Assembly (NCBI RefSeq): GCF_000417875.1
Contig: NW_006920874.1
Span: 331,189 to 395,188, forward strand
Direction of reading: 5' to 3'
DNA: 64,000 nucleotides
From: Pseudozyma flocculosa PF-1
Taxonomy: Eukaryota > Basidiomycota > Ustilaginomycetes > Ustilaginales > Ustilaginaceae
This document shows, piece by piece, positions 21,939 to 31,653 of the stretch (positions within the stretch are counted from its first letter, which is position 1; each line of letters starts with the position of its first letter). The notes beneath the pieces are model-generated. The model ran no database searches and had not been told where the DNA came from. It worked only from the letters and a program-made list of their open reading frames with translations. The translations under genes were made by a program, and so were the position numbers.

Positions 21939-22636
21939 CTACTGCTTTGGCTGCTCGGGCTGCTCGGCGCTCGCCGACGAGTCGGGCTTGGCCTCGCCCT
22001 CGGGTGCGCCCTTTTGCTCTCCCAGGCTCCACTCGGCCTCGATCCTCTCTCTTGCGCGGACAATCTTGGACTGGATGTAGAAGCTGCCCTGTCCGCCGCC
22101 CTCCTTGCCCTTGGGCGCGGGTGGCGCGTTGGTCTTGAAGAGGTGGTCGTAGTTCTTGACCATGTTTTCGCGCACCTGGTCGAGGAGCGACTTGGCCTCG
22201 TCGTTGGCGCCCGCCTTGGCGGCGCCCGAGACTAACGTGGCGTACGAGACGTCCTGCTTGAGGTTGAGGATCATCTTGGCCTCGTCGAGCGTCATGCGGT
22301 GCGACCGCGTGAGCGCATCAGAGGGCGAGCCCGTCCCCGTCCCCGAGGCGCCGCCCGCCGCCGCCGCCGCCTCGACCCGTCCTGCCCGTGCGTTGCGTCC
22401 CGCCTGCCGTCCCGCCTCGACCAGGGCCTTGCCCACAATCTGTGTTCCTACAAAGAGGATCTGCGCGAGCACCTTTGGGAGAGACTGCGATCGGTGGCGA
22501 AGGGGTTGACGGACGAGTGCGAGGGGTGACAGAAGCGACCCGCCAGAGGTCAGCGACAGGTCTCGAAGCGAGCGCAAGCGGCCCAAGCGTACGGGCCGCG
22601 CTGCCGTTTTGGCAACAACGCCTATCCACTCACCAT
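21939..22636 (-). CDS. PAM16: Mitochondrial import motor subunit PAM16/TIM16
   Basis: Two coding exons: 22634-22636, which is only the ATG, and 21939-22484 (182 aa in total). The 149-nt intron runs from a GTGAGT directly after ATG to a TCGCAG acceptor. Translation then reads MSLPKVLAQILFVGTQIVGK, matching the PAM16 N-terminal pattern of a short hydrophobic targeting and anchoring helix. A degenerate J-like domain lacking the HPD motif follows (MTLDEAKMILNLKQDV, then YDHLFKTNAPP), ending in GSFYIQSKIVRARERIEAE, a hallmark of the family. PAM16 pairs with PAM18 and regulates Hsp70 ATPase activity at the TIM23 translocase, matrix side. The tail (GAPEGEAKPDSSASAEQ) is longer than in yeast (149 aa). 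Without the intron no suitable ATG opens the frame next to the conserved N-terminus. Confidence 0.9.
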
Positions 22637-23218
22637 GGTGGTACTGTTATCCGCTGCTGGTCCTGGTCAAATGATGTGGTGCGAGCTGCTGCTGCTGTCC
22701 CTGCTGCTGCTGTGGGTGGCGGTCCGTCCAACGCAAAGTGCGAGCGGCGGTCGATACGATTGGGAATGTGACGGGGTCGGTGGCGATCCTGGTAGGATGC
22801 TGTGTGCGTCTCGTGTGCGCGATGCGATGAACCGGGTGCGGGAGCTGGGTGGCGTGCTGCGAGGTGATGGCGAGGGTGATGGTGTGCAAAGGGTCGAAGG
22901 GCGTGGAAGGCCGGCCTTGACCTCGCCTGGCGGACCCGGCATTCTTCTCGCCCGCCTCAAATTTTTGGATTCGCGGGCCTGGCTTTGGCTGATCCCCTCA
23001 CCCGCCCTCTCGACCGACGGCACCCGACCTCGCCCGCCTCCTCCACCCACCCCGCGCGCCTCGTCTCTCCTCTCCCGGCACACGACAACAAGACACCATC
23101 ACCTGCCGTCGACTGCGCTGCAGGATGCGTTGGAGCAACATGGTTTGCTCCTGCTCTGTTATCAACCCAACACTCGCTGCTACAAATACATCCGAAGGTC
23201 GCGCTGCTCCACGCCGCC
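22637..23218. other. Intergenic region between PAM16 and NOC3
   Basis: 582 bp between the PAM16 start and the NOC3 stop. No gene is supported. GCTGCTGCTG-type repeats lie at 22684-22715. Confidence 0.5.
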
Positions 23219-26200
23219 TCACTTCTGCGCGCCGAGGTTGCGGATGCGGTCGACGAGCTCCTGCACCTCGAGGTTGCCGCACCGCCTCAGCGCCTCGAGC
23301 TCCCACAGCACCTCTCCGCACTTGAGCACGCCGCCGGCCGTGGCATCCGGGTTCGCGGCGACGGGGTCGTACACGCCGTCCTTTGCGCGGTCCGTCGTGT
23401 CAACCAGGGCCAGCAGCCGGTCCTCGCGTGCGATCAGTTTGGCCACCAGCTTGAGCGAGCGCTGCACCGATGCGGGCGGCAGCTGCAGCGCAATGATGCA
23501 CAGCCGCTTGACAAACGACGCGGAGCGATCGATCGGGATCGAGCGCGGCGGCGGGAAGAGGAGGACCAGGTCGAGCGAGCGGAACAGGAGGTCGGCAAGC
23601 GTCTTGCGTGTGTTGTGCTTGATCGACCGCTTCTCCTGCCCGTACACGGCCCGCTTGGTGTCGACCTCGGGCTTGGCGCCGAAGCTGTACGGGTTGTTTG
23701 AGTCCGGATCCTGCTCCAGGTCCGGCAGCGTCGAGAGCGGCAGCATCAGCGCGTAGAGGTGCGTCGTCAGGTCCGACAGGTCCAAATTGAGCACGTCGCC
23801 CTGGCCGCTCAGCAGCTCAAACGCTGTGTTGAGGCAGAGGAGCGCGTGGCGGATCGAGCGGTGCACCAGGTCAGAGCTCTGCTCCCGCCTCTCGCGTCGC
23901 TCCTCCTCGTCGCCGCCGTCGCCCTCGACGTCGGAGGGCGCGTCCTCCTCGTCGCTCGACTCGGCGTTGTCGTCGCCAGCTTTCTTGCTCTGCGACAGCC
24001 GGTCGAGGCTCGCAAAGCGGTCGACGTCGCTCTGCACGCGCTTCCGGGCCTCGGTGATGTGGACGCGCAGCACGGCCAGCAGGTCGCGGAAAAAGTCGAC
24101 GTTGACGCGGTGGGCGAAGCGCGACAGGCCCTCGAGGGCGGATCCGAGCAGGTGGAGCGGGATCGAACCGATCGGCGCCTTGAGGATGGTGAAGTAGAGG
24201 ACAAAGAGCAGCTTGAGGGTTTCGGTCTGGTGCTTTTCACGCTCCTGGAGGTCGACGGTGGCCTCGGCCTCCTTCATCTCGGCCTCGATGGCCTTGAGCT
24301 CCTTCATCTTTTTGCTCTGCTTCTTGCTGAGGTGCTGGCCGAGCCCCTTGCGCACCTCCTTGGGCGTCGCCTTGCCCTTGCCGACCTTGTTCTGGATGCG
24401 CTTGCGCTCCCGCTCCTGGCGCTCCTTTTCGGCCTCCTTAACCGGGTCCGACGCCGTCTCGGTGCTGGCGCGCTTGGTGCCGAGCTCGTCCTTGAGCCTC
24501 AGCTCGAGCAGGATGTCGAGGACGCGCGAGTTGACCTTGAACCGCCGCTCCTTGGTCATACGGTGGATCAGCCGGACCACCTCGTACGACACGGCGCCCT
24601 GCCGATCCTCGCGCACCACCTCGACCAGCGCCTCGTAGCAGCTCTCCTCGTCCTTGCCCCACCGCCGCCGGCTCATACGCGCCACGACGCACTGCAGCAC
24701 ATTGTCGCGGTAGTTGAAGTGCGTCGCCCGCGTGGCCAGCGTCGTCAGGCACCGCAGCGCCGAGGCATGGAGCGGCGAGTCGCGGTCCTTGACCTCCTGC
24801 TCGCACAGCTCGAGAAAGTCGCGGTAGGTCGACACGAGCCCCTGCTCGTACTCGCGGCGTCGCGCCACTTCTTGGCCCACCTGCTCCTCCTGCTCCTTTT
24901 CCGAAAGCGACCGGATGCGGTAGCCCGGCAGGATGTCGAGCAGGACGGCGAGGATCGACAGCAGCGAGAGCTGGCGGATCGCCGGGTCAATCTGCACCTT
25001 GAGCGGCCTCGGCGGAGTTGCGCCGGCCGGTGCGACGCCTCCGTGCTTGGCGACCAGCTTCTTGTACTGCGCCTGCTCCATCTTGATCTGCGCCACCTGC
25101 TCTGGCGGGGGCTGGACCGTGCGCTCCGAGAAGACGGCCAGCCTCCGCAGCAGGTTGAGGCTGACCTCGGGATCGGCCACAATCTGCGAGGCGAGCGAGG
25201 CGATCTGGTTCCTCGCCAGCTGGATCATCTGCATGCGCCTGGCGGCGGCGGCGTTGGCTTCGGCCTTGGCCTGGGCCTTGGCTTTGCCCTTGACGGCGGC
25301 GGCCGCAGAGGGCGGTGTGAAGCCGAGGAGGCAGATCTCGTAGGGGGCCGTCAAGTTGAATCTCGTCGAATGTAGCATCGAGGAGTGAGGCGTGGCGTTG
25401 GCCCTCGCCCTTGCCTCAATTTCTTCGGCGGCCTGCGATGATGATGGACTGTCCTCGCGCAGCGGTGCGTGGACGGCGCGGCTGTCCTTGTGTGCTGCCT
25501 CCTCCGCGTCGTCGTCCCCGTCATCCTCATCAAGGCCGTCCATGTCGTCGTCCCCGTCTCGATGCTCTGGCCGCGCATCGGGAGCTGTGTTTGCGTCGTC
25601 GTCGGAGCTCTCGTCGGCCTCGACGATCTGGCCGTCGGCCGTCCGGATGGGGAGGCGCTTGTTGCGATTGGCCTCCTTCGCCTTGAGCGCCTCGAGCTCC
25701 TCGCGTGCCTTCCTCTTTCGTAGCCGTTCCAGAACGCGAGCCTCGTCGTCGTCGCCTTCGTCGTCGTCGTCCTGGCCCGCCTTCCTCTTCTTGCCTTTGG
25801 CCGCTATTGTCGGTTCGTCGGATCGCTCGTCGTCGCTCTGCTCGACCGCCTCGCCCTCGCTGACGTCGCTGTGCTCCTCCCAGTCCTCGGACCCGATCGA
25901 CTGCTGGTCAAGGTCGTCGTCCTCTTCGTCGAGGTCCGACATGCCGCTGAGGTCCGACAAGCCCTCCTCTTCCGCCTCTTCCTCCTCCTGCTCCCTGAGC
26001 CGTGCGGCGTGCTGCTCTGCCTTGATGCGCTTCTTCGCCTCTGCGAGCTCGAGCTTGTCGTTCTTGTTGCGCTTGGCGTGCAGCTTGTTCTCCTCCTTTT
26101 TCGTCAGCGGCTTCGACTTGTCCTTTTCGAGATTGGTGAGGAAGGCGAAGCTGGAAGCAGCGACAGTCTTTGGCTTCTTTGCCCGCGGTGCATCGGCGTG

Positions 26201-26497
26201 CTCGTCGTCGGTGGCGGCATCGTCGTCGCCGTCGTCCTGGCGGTCGTCGTCCGAAGAGACCTGAGACACCTCGTCGCTGTCGGCATAGTCGCTGATGGCG
26301 CTCTCTTCGTCCGAGTCGCCTTCTTCGCCGTCGCCTGCAGCGCCGCTCTCCCTATCGCGGGGCCTGCGCTGCTGCTGCTTGCTCTTCTGCTTCTTGAGGC
26401 TGGCCTTTGACTGCACGTTTCTGGCCTTGGACTGGGCTTTGAAGCCGGTCTTTGCCGAGGCGGCCTTCTTGGGCGCTGCAGACCTCTTTGGCGGCAT
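23219..26497 (-). CDS. NOC3: Nucleolar complex protein 3, 60S ribosome assembly factor
   Basis: A single exon of 1,092 aa, the longest uninterrupted reliable frame on the left side. Residues 1 to about 60 are basic (MPPKRSAAPKKAASAKTGFK), followed by long acidic Ser/Asp/Glu stretches typical of nucleolar proteins. An N-terminal Noc3-type block (SFAFLTNLEKDKSKPLTKKE) precedes a lysine-rich coiled region. The helical-repeat body contains AIRQLSLLSILAVLLDILPGYRIR and, near residue 720, HLSKKQSKKMKELKAIEAEM, a segment characteristic of NOC3. The C-terminal part has the CBF/Mak21-type helical repeat. NOC3 works with NOC2 in moving pre-60S particles from nucleolus to nucleoplasm; in yeast it is also linked to replication initiation. 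It shares a 475-bp divergent promoter with the DnaJ gene. Confidence 0.92.
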   Translation of the reverse strand: MPPKRSAAPKKAASAKTGFKAQSKARNVQSKASLKKQKSKQQQRRPRDRESGAAGDGEEGDSDEESAISDYADSDEVSQVSSDDDRQDDGDDDAATDDEHADAPRAKKPKTVAASSFAFLTNLEKDKSKPLTKKEENKLHAKRNKNDKLELAEAKKRIKAEQHAARLREQEEEEAEEEGLSDLSGMSDLDEEDDDLDQQSIGSEDWEEHSDVSEGEAVEQSDDERSDEPTIAAKGKKRKAGQDDDDEGDDDEARVLERLRKRKAREELEALKAKEANRNKRLPIRTADGQIVEADESSDDDANTAPDARPEHRDGDDDMDGLDEDDGDDDAEEAAHKDSRAVHAPLREDSPSSSQAAEEIEARARANATPHSSMLHSTRFNLTAPYEICLLGFTPPSAAAAVKGKAKAQAKAEANAAAARRMQMIQLARNQIASLASQIVADPEVSLNLLRRLAVFSERTVQPPPEQVAQIKMEQAQYKKLVAKHGGVAPAGATPPRPLKVQIDPAIRQLSLLSILAVLLDILPGYRIRSLSEKEQEEQVGQEVARRREYEQGLVSTYRDFLELCEQEVKDRDSPLHASALRCLTTLATRATHFNYRDNVLQCVVARMSRRRWGKDEESCYEALVEVVREDRQGAVSYEVVRLIHRMTKERRFKVNSRVLDILLELRLKDELGTKRASTETASDPVKEAEKERQERERKRIQNKVGKGKATPKEVRKGLGQHLSKKQSKKMKELKAIEAEMKEAEATVDLQEREKHQTETLKLLFVLYFTILKAPIGSIPLHLLGSALEGLSRFAHRVNVDFFRDLLAVLRVHITEARKRVQSDVDRFASLDRLSQSKKAGDDNAESSDEEDAPSDVEGDGGDEEERRERREQSSDLVHRSIRHALLCLNTAFELLSGQGDVLNLDLSDLTTHLYALMLPLSTLPDLEQDPDSNNPYSFGAKPEVDTKRAVYGQEKRSIKHNTRKTLADLLFRSLDLVLLFPPPRSIPIDRSASFVKRLCIIALQLPPASVQRSLKLVAKLIAREDRLLALVDTTDRAKDGVYDPVAANPDATAGGVLKCGEVLWELEALRRCGNLEVQELVDRIRNLGAQK

Positions 26498-26972
26498 GTC
26501 CGGCGATGGTGATGATAAGGAGTTAGCAGGCCGATCGGGGGAGGGTGGTGAGCGGCCGGCGAGGTGGTGTCAGAGTGGTCGAGGAGGCCAAGCAGGTGCA
26601 GCCAACCAGCCAACCAGCCAGCCAGCCAGCCAGCCCACAGAGAGGCGGGCCCTGGCCAAGTCGAAAAATTCAAAGCTTCGCGGCCAAAAAAGTTGGAGGG
26701 GCCGGGTCCAGCTTATGTCAGGCTGACGGGGCAGCACGGATCGAGGGAGCCTGGCCAGGCGTGCCTCGGAAGACGGCGAGGCGCGGGGAAAGAGCAACCG
26801 CCGGCTTGCAGGGAACCAGCCTGGCCTGGCCTGACGTCGAGGAGAGCAACACCAACCACCTGGCCCTGCTCCTGCTCCTCGTCCTTCTGCTCCTCATCGT
26901 CCTCCTCGACCGTCCCCAATCCCCGCATCGCTACCTTCGCCACTCCGCCAGCACGGCAACAACCCCCCCGCC
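26498..26972. promoter_or_regulatory. Bidirectional promoter region, NOC3 and DnaJ genes
   Basis: 475 bp between two divergent start codons, with no room for another gene. It contains a (CCAGCCAA/CCAG)n tract at about 26598-26633 and GCCTGGCC words at 26750-26760 and 26817-26830. No TATA box could be assigned with confidence. Confidence 0.6.
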
Positions 26973-28679
26973 ATGTGGTCGGTGGTATCGGGCAGCTCGA
27001 CGCTGGCGCCCATCTTGTCGTGGGCCATCCTCCCCACGCTCCTGACGCGCCTCGTGCTTGGGGTGCTGTACAACTCGTCGATCCTCTCGCGCCCCACGAA
27101 CCCGCGCTCGGCCTTTTTCCACACCCAGACTGTCCAGGCGGCCGTCATCGTCTCGTACGGCCTCTACTCGTTCTCGCACGCCATCCTTGCCGCGCCGCGC
27201 AATTACTACGGCATCCTCGGCCTGCCCCTCGACGTCGACCCAGAGGGCGAGGCCGTCAAGCGCGCATTTCGCGCCCTCGCGCGCAGGTTCCACCCGGACA
27301 AGGTCGGGCCGCAGGGAGAAGCGTACTTTATCCTCCTCCGTAAAGCCCACGATGCGCTCCAGGACGCGGGCAAGCGATTCGCCTACGATCGGTGAGTTGG
27401 CCAGCCTGGTCGGTCAGCAGGGCCCCCCTCTCCTGCCCAATCGCTGGCGCTGCTTTCGACGTTCCTAAACCTTCAAGTCCATCCGAACTCCTCTGACGAC
27501 GACGACGATAGCTTTGGTCCGGAGGTGACCGAGTGGCGCGACTGCATCACCCTGCGCGAGTACATGGTGCGCGGACTGCAGCGCTGCGTCGGCTTCTACA
27601 TCGTCAACCCGGTCGTCTATACCGTCGTGACCTATCTCGGCGGGCACAACACCGTGCCTCACTTTGTGAGTCGACATCCCCTCGATCGAGGGTCAGGCTG
27701 CCCCTTCTGGATCGCTCGCTGACTGATGCCCGATCGCTTCTACACCTCGCACCTTCTCCCGTCGCCGACGACCAGTGGCGCCTCTCTGCGCTCCTGGCGC
27801 TCCTCACCGTCGAGCTGCGGCTCCTCCTCTCGCCCACGATGCCGGAGGTGGTGCGCGTCCTCCTCCCCAATTGGACGCAGCACGACCTCATCCACCTCCT
27901 CCACGAGCTCTTCACCGTCCTCCTCCTCGCAACGCAGCACCTGGCGCCCGTCATCTCGGCCCTGGCCACGGGCCCGCAGCCCGCGCGGCCGGCCGACGAG
28001 GTGAGGGCGCTCGAGCAGATGGCGTCGCAGATCGACCAGCTCGCCCAACGCTCGGCGTTCGAGAGCGCGCGCGGCGTCGCCGTAGAGTGAGTGACTGCCC
28101 TTCGTTCCCTCCTTCATCCCGGAGAAAAGAGGTCGTGGTCAATCAACCGTGCCTCTCGTCCTTAAGAGAGACGCAGAGAGAAAGGGAAGTGAGTGTGTCG
28201 GCCGCTCACCCCATCCCCTTGCACCCGCGCACCACCGTCCCCGTCGTTCTTTTGGCAGGTTACGGCCTCTCCGCCCTACACCAGCCGCAACGACAACGAC
28301 GATCCAACAAGCCGCCGCATCCGCATCCGCGTCTGCTGCCGCTGCTGGGGCCAAGAAGTCGAGTCAACCGGCAGTGGACACGCCCAAGACGAAGCGCGAG
28401 CCCACGACGGCGGAACTCGAGTGGTCGCGCCAGTTTGCGCGCAGCCTGGCACGTACCCGCCTCTCGCACGTCGTCGCCGTCGCCGAAGTCGAAAAGGACC
28501 TGCGCGAACAGCAGCAGCAGCAGCAGCAGCAGCAGTCGAAGCCTCCTCCGTCGTCCTCTTCACCTCCGTCGTCGTCGTCGTCGTCGCAGCAGCAGCCTTT
28601 GCCGCCGTATTCGAAGGTGGAAGGCGGAACCGTGGTGGATGGCGACAAGAGTGCATCACACTCTCCAGCAGCGGCATGA
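26973..28679 (+). CDS. Polytopic membrane DnaJ (J-domain) protein
   Basis: Four exons: 26973-27391, 27512-27665, 27776-28086 and 28259-28679 (434 aa). Residues 1-70 hold two hydrophobic segments (APILSWAILPTLLTRLVLGV and AAVIVSYGLYSFSHAI). A J domain follows at about 75-140 (NYYGILGLPLD, the catalytic HPD tripeptide in RRFHPDKVG, and AYDRFGP spanning the first splice join). Two more hydrophobic segments come from exons 2-3 (YIVNPVVYTVVTYLGG and WRLSALLALLTVELRLLL). The tail is Ala/Ser/Gln-rich with nine consecutive glutamines. The HPD motif means it should stimulate an Hsp70, and the topology suggests an ER or other membrane site. Similar fungal membrane-associated DnaJ proteins exist but I cannot assign an ortholog or client. 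All splice joins preserve frame. Confidence 0.85.
28509..28535 (+). repeat. (CAG)9 coding microsatellite
   Basis: Nine CAG codons encode a glutamine run in the C-terminal tail of the DnaJ protein. A run of TCG/CCTCCGTCG serine and proline codons follows directly. Likely length-polymorphic. Confidence 0.95.
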
Positions 28680-28989
28680 TGCGGCGTGGTGGTCGCCGTT
28701 CGGCTCGTCGACTCGCCCGGAGGACCCTCCGCCCCACCTCCGTCCTGTATTCCTTGTATACCTAGACTCTCTCGTCGCGGACATCGTACGCCGCTCCATC
28801 CATCCGTTCATCCTCGAGGACACACGAGAGGCGGCAACGGCGACGGCGGCTACATCGCAAATGTTCATCGACGTTTACGGCTTTCCCGAGCGATCCAGAT
28901 ATACAGCCATCGTTCCTGTGTGCGGCGGGGCGTGCCCCTTGGGCGCCAAGGGACAAGGGCGAAGGGCGGGGAGCGGGGGGCGAGTCTAG
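28680..28989. other. Convergent intergenic region
   Basis: 310 bp between the DnaJ and KES1 stop codons. No gene is seen; it should hold both terminators. Confidence 0.5.
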
Positions 28990-30578
28990 TTAGTGGACGC
29001 GGGGCTTGCGTCTATACGCGTCCTCGTTGGCGGGCTTGCCGCCAAACTTGGCCGCCAGCTGCCGGTACTCCTGGTCGTCGTCTACGTGGACAAAGTGTTC
29101 GAGCTGGTGCGGCGTGCCGTTGGCCGCCTCGTCCTTGCGCTTGTTGCGTTGCTCGTTCTGTCGTCGTGCGGCGCGGGTCGAGAGGGCAGCGAAGGTGTGG
29201 TAGAAGCACAAGGTCAGACTGGTCCTGCTTTCGCCTCGGCGCCCGATGGACACAAAGCGGGAAGTGCTGCGAGTGCCGCGCAGAAAGAGAGCCGGGGCCT
29301 GGAGCATGCGCCCGCCACTCACCTCGATCCGTGCCTTGTCGCGGCTGGCGGTGTCGTAGTCGCCAGTCCGGATGCCGTTGGCCACCGTCTTCCACACCTT
29401 GCGGCTCTCCATGTCGCCCTGGCTGTCGACGTCGTCGACGTGGATCTCCTCGCGCGGCGTGTTGGCGTCCCAAAAGACGTCGTCCTTGCCGCCGCTGAGG
29501 CTCTTGCCCTTGTACTTGCTCACGCCCGCCCACTCGCCCTCGATGTTGTACAGCGAGCTCCCGCCGGCGCCGATCGACGCCTTGAACGAGTGCGACTTGC
29601 CTGAAAAGTAGCCCTTGCCCGTGTAGGTGAGCGTGGTGAGCAGGCCCGACGTCGACTGGATGTACGAGGTGCCCGTCAGCTCGACGTAGGGGCTGCCGTA
29701 CCACAGGCCCTCGATGACGAGGTTGGGCAGCGTGATGAGGTAGAGCTCCTCGTTGGCCATCGACGCCGTCTTTACGCGCATCATGGCGTGGCCGACCTGC
29801 TTGACGTTGATGGCGCGTCCGCTAAACGACGTCTTCTGCGCGCAGTGGCCCTCGAGCGTGACGCCGGCCTTTGCATTCTCGATGTGGTACGCCGTGATGG
29901 GCGGGTGGTGCGAGACTGGGGGTTGGCGGTCATAGAAAGGGGTATGCGTCCTCGTCAGCCCTGCACGCTTCCGCGCCTCGTAGGTAGACTTCTGCCTTGC
30001 CTATTTCCATCGACGCTCTGTCGGCCAGTCTGCCGGCACACTCACCCTGCTCCGCGACGAGCGTGGTGTCGCCCCTGCCGTCCTTGTCGCCCCATTTTCC
30101 GAGGAAGAGCTCGCCGAGGATGGGGTTGAGGGGCTTCTTCTCGCTGCCCATCGACGTGTTGCGCGCGGTGAACTGGCCCTTGAGGGTTCCGATGAACCAC
30201 TTGAGGACGAGGACCATGCGCTCGACCTCGTCCTTTCCCTTTGCGATTTCGGCAAACTGGGAGGGGTGCTCGCCCCAGTAGGCGGGGAACTCGACGAGCG
30301 AGACGGGCGAGAGGATGAACGAGGGCGCCGTCATCGACGAGAGGTCGCCCGAGAAGGTGGCGATCGACTTGAGGAACTGCATGGCGGGGCGGGCGGGCGA
30401 GCGAGCGAGCGGACGGGTTACGTCGGTTATACGGAGGGGTCAGCGAACACGTCCCGAGCAGCAGGATGCAGATGCGGTCATGGCGGCGTCTGCCTGGGCT
30501 GCGCTTTGCACTCACCTGACCCCATCCCTGCTTCTGGTCGGCGGGGACGGCGGCTCCGACCTCTTCTTCGGCGCCCAT
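28990..30578 (-). CDS. KES1: Oxysterol-binding protein-related lipid-transfer protein (Kes1/Osh4 type)
   Basis: Four exons: 30516-30578, 30046-30376, 29323-29915 and 28990-29157 (384 aa; yeast Kes1 is 434). The first exon gives [20 protein letters not shown] and joins [20 protein letters not shown]. The family signature EQVSHHPP spans the second join (residues about 130-137), which fixes that splice. Other family blocks are FNRTSMG-like [20 protein letters not shown], near the sterol- and PI4P-binding barrel, and [20 protein letters not shown]. There is no PH, ankyrin or GOLD domain, as in Osh4. Kes1 exchanges sterol for phosphatidylinositol-4-phosphate between ER, Golgi and plasma membrane and is soluble. 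The end is RRKPRVH then TAA. Confidence 0.93.
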
Positions 30579-31653
30579 GTTTGTTGCTGAGGGTGGGGGG
30601 TCCGGGGTATGAGTTGGGTTAGGTCCGCGCGGTGGTTTGCGGGCGAGAGTCTGTTGAGCTGCGAGGCGATCAAACTGGGTCGAAGCAGTGAGGATGACAG
30701 TGATAGTGAGGGTGGCGGTGGTGGTCGTAGCGATGGTGGCGATGCTCGGGCCAATCAGGGGGTCAGAGGCAGAGCAGGCCATAAAGCAGGCGGCGCCGAG
30801 CCAGCCCAGCCCAGCTGTTGCCCAGACTGCTGCCCAGCCGGCTCGCCTGCTCGCCTCGTGAGGGAAAAGCAGCAGCAGCAGCAGCGGCGGCGACAACAGC
30901 GGCAGCGGCGGCGCACAGGCAGGGTTGAGGCAGGCCAGGCTGCATCAAGCAGATGTGGAGCTGCAGGCACAGCTCGTCCACCTCATTGCATCAGACGTCC
31001 TTGCTTGCGTTTAGGCCTCGCGCCGGCGCCCTGCCACAGGCCAGCAGACAGGCCTACATAAGGGTAGCCTAGCCTGCCTCTACGCACGGCTGCAAGCAGC
31101 GGGCGCACGGCCAGGCTACATCCGAGCCCAGCCACCCGAGCCACGTCCCCCGGCCTCGTCCCTCCCTCCGGCCGCCGTTTTCAGCGAGGCCGGCCTACGC
31201 TGTCGGCGGCCCCTGAAGAGGGCCAGGTGAGGCAGGGGCTCAAGCCAGCCAAACCGCAACGCAACAGCACGTACGTATGCACGCCGTCCATCTATCCGTC
31301 TCGACGATGCTTCAACGGCCGGTCCCGAAATAGACCACCGACAGGCCCAAGGCCGGGCCCGGCCCTCGGCCACGTTGTGTTCCATCTTCGCTCCTCTCCG
31401 CCGTAGCAGCACCACCGCCCCTACCTTTACAGGGACTTGGCTCCGCACGCGCTCGACGCTCGTTAAGCATGAGAGGAGACAACAGTGCTGAGAGAGAGAG
31501 AGAGAGAGAGAGAGGAAGAGGGCCTACTACAAATACAGCCGTGCTACATTCGCGCCGCGCCACGGTGGGCTGGCACGGTAGCTGCGGCGAGAGGGGGCGT
31601 CCATGGCAGTGCGGTGCCTGCCCTGGCCTGGCCTAGCCTCGACCCGGTCCACG
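30579..31653. other. Intergenic region between KES1 and CHK1
   Basis: 1.07 kb between the KES1 start and the CHK1 stop, with no supported gene. It contains a CCACCGCCACC-type tract on the KES1 sense strand (plus-strand GGTGGCGGTGGTGG, 30711-30724), a GCAGCAGCAGC stretch at 30870-30912 and a GA microsatellite. Confidence 0.5.
31490..31514. repeat. (GA)12 microsatellite
   Basis: An uninterrupted GA dinucleotide run, about 140 bp beyond the CHK1 stop codon. Confidence 0.95.

Noticed and set aside
23759..25375. 538-codon plus-strand frame opposite NOC3
   Set aside because: Antisense shadow with Leu/Arg/Asp-rich sequence and no recognisable motif.
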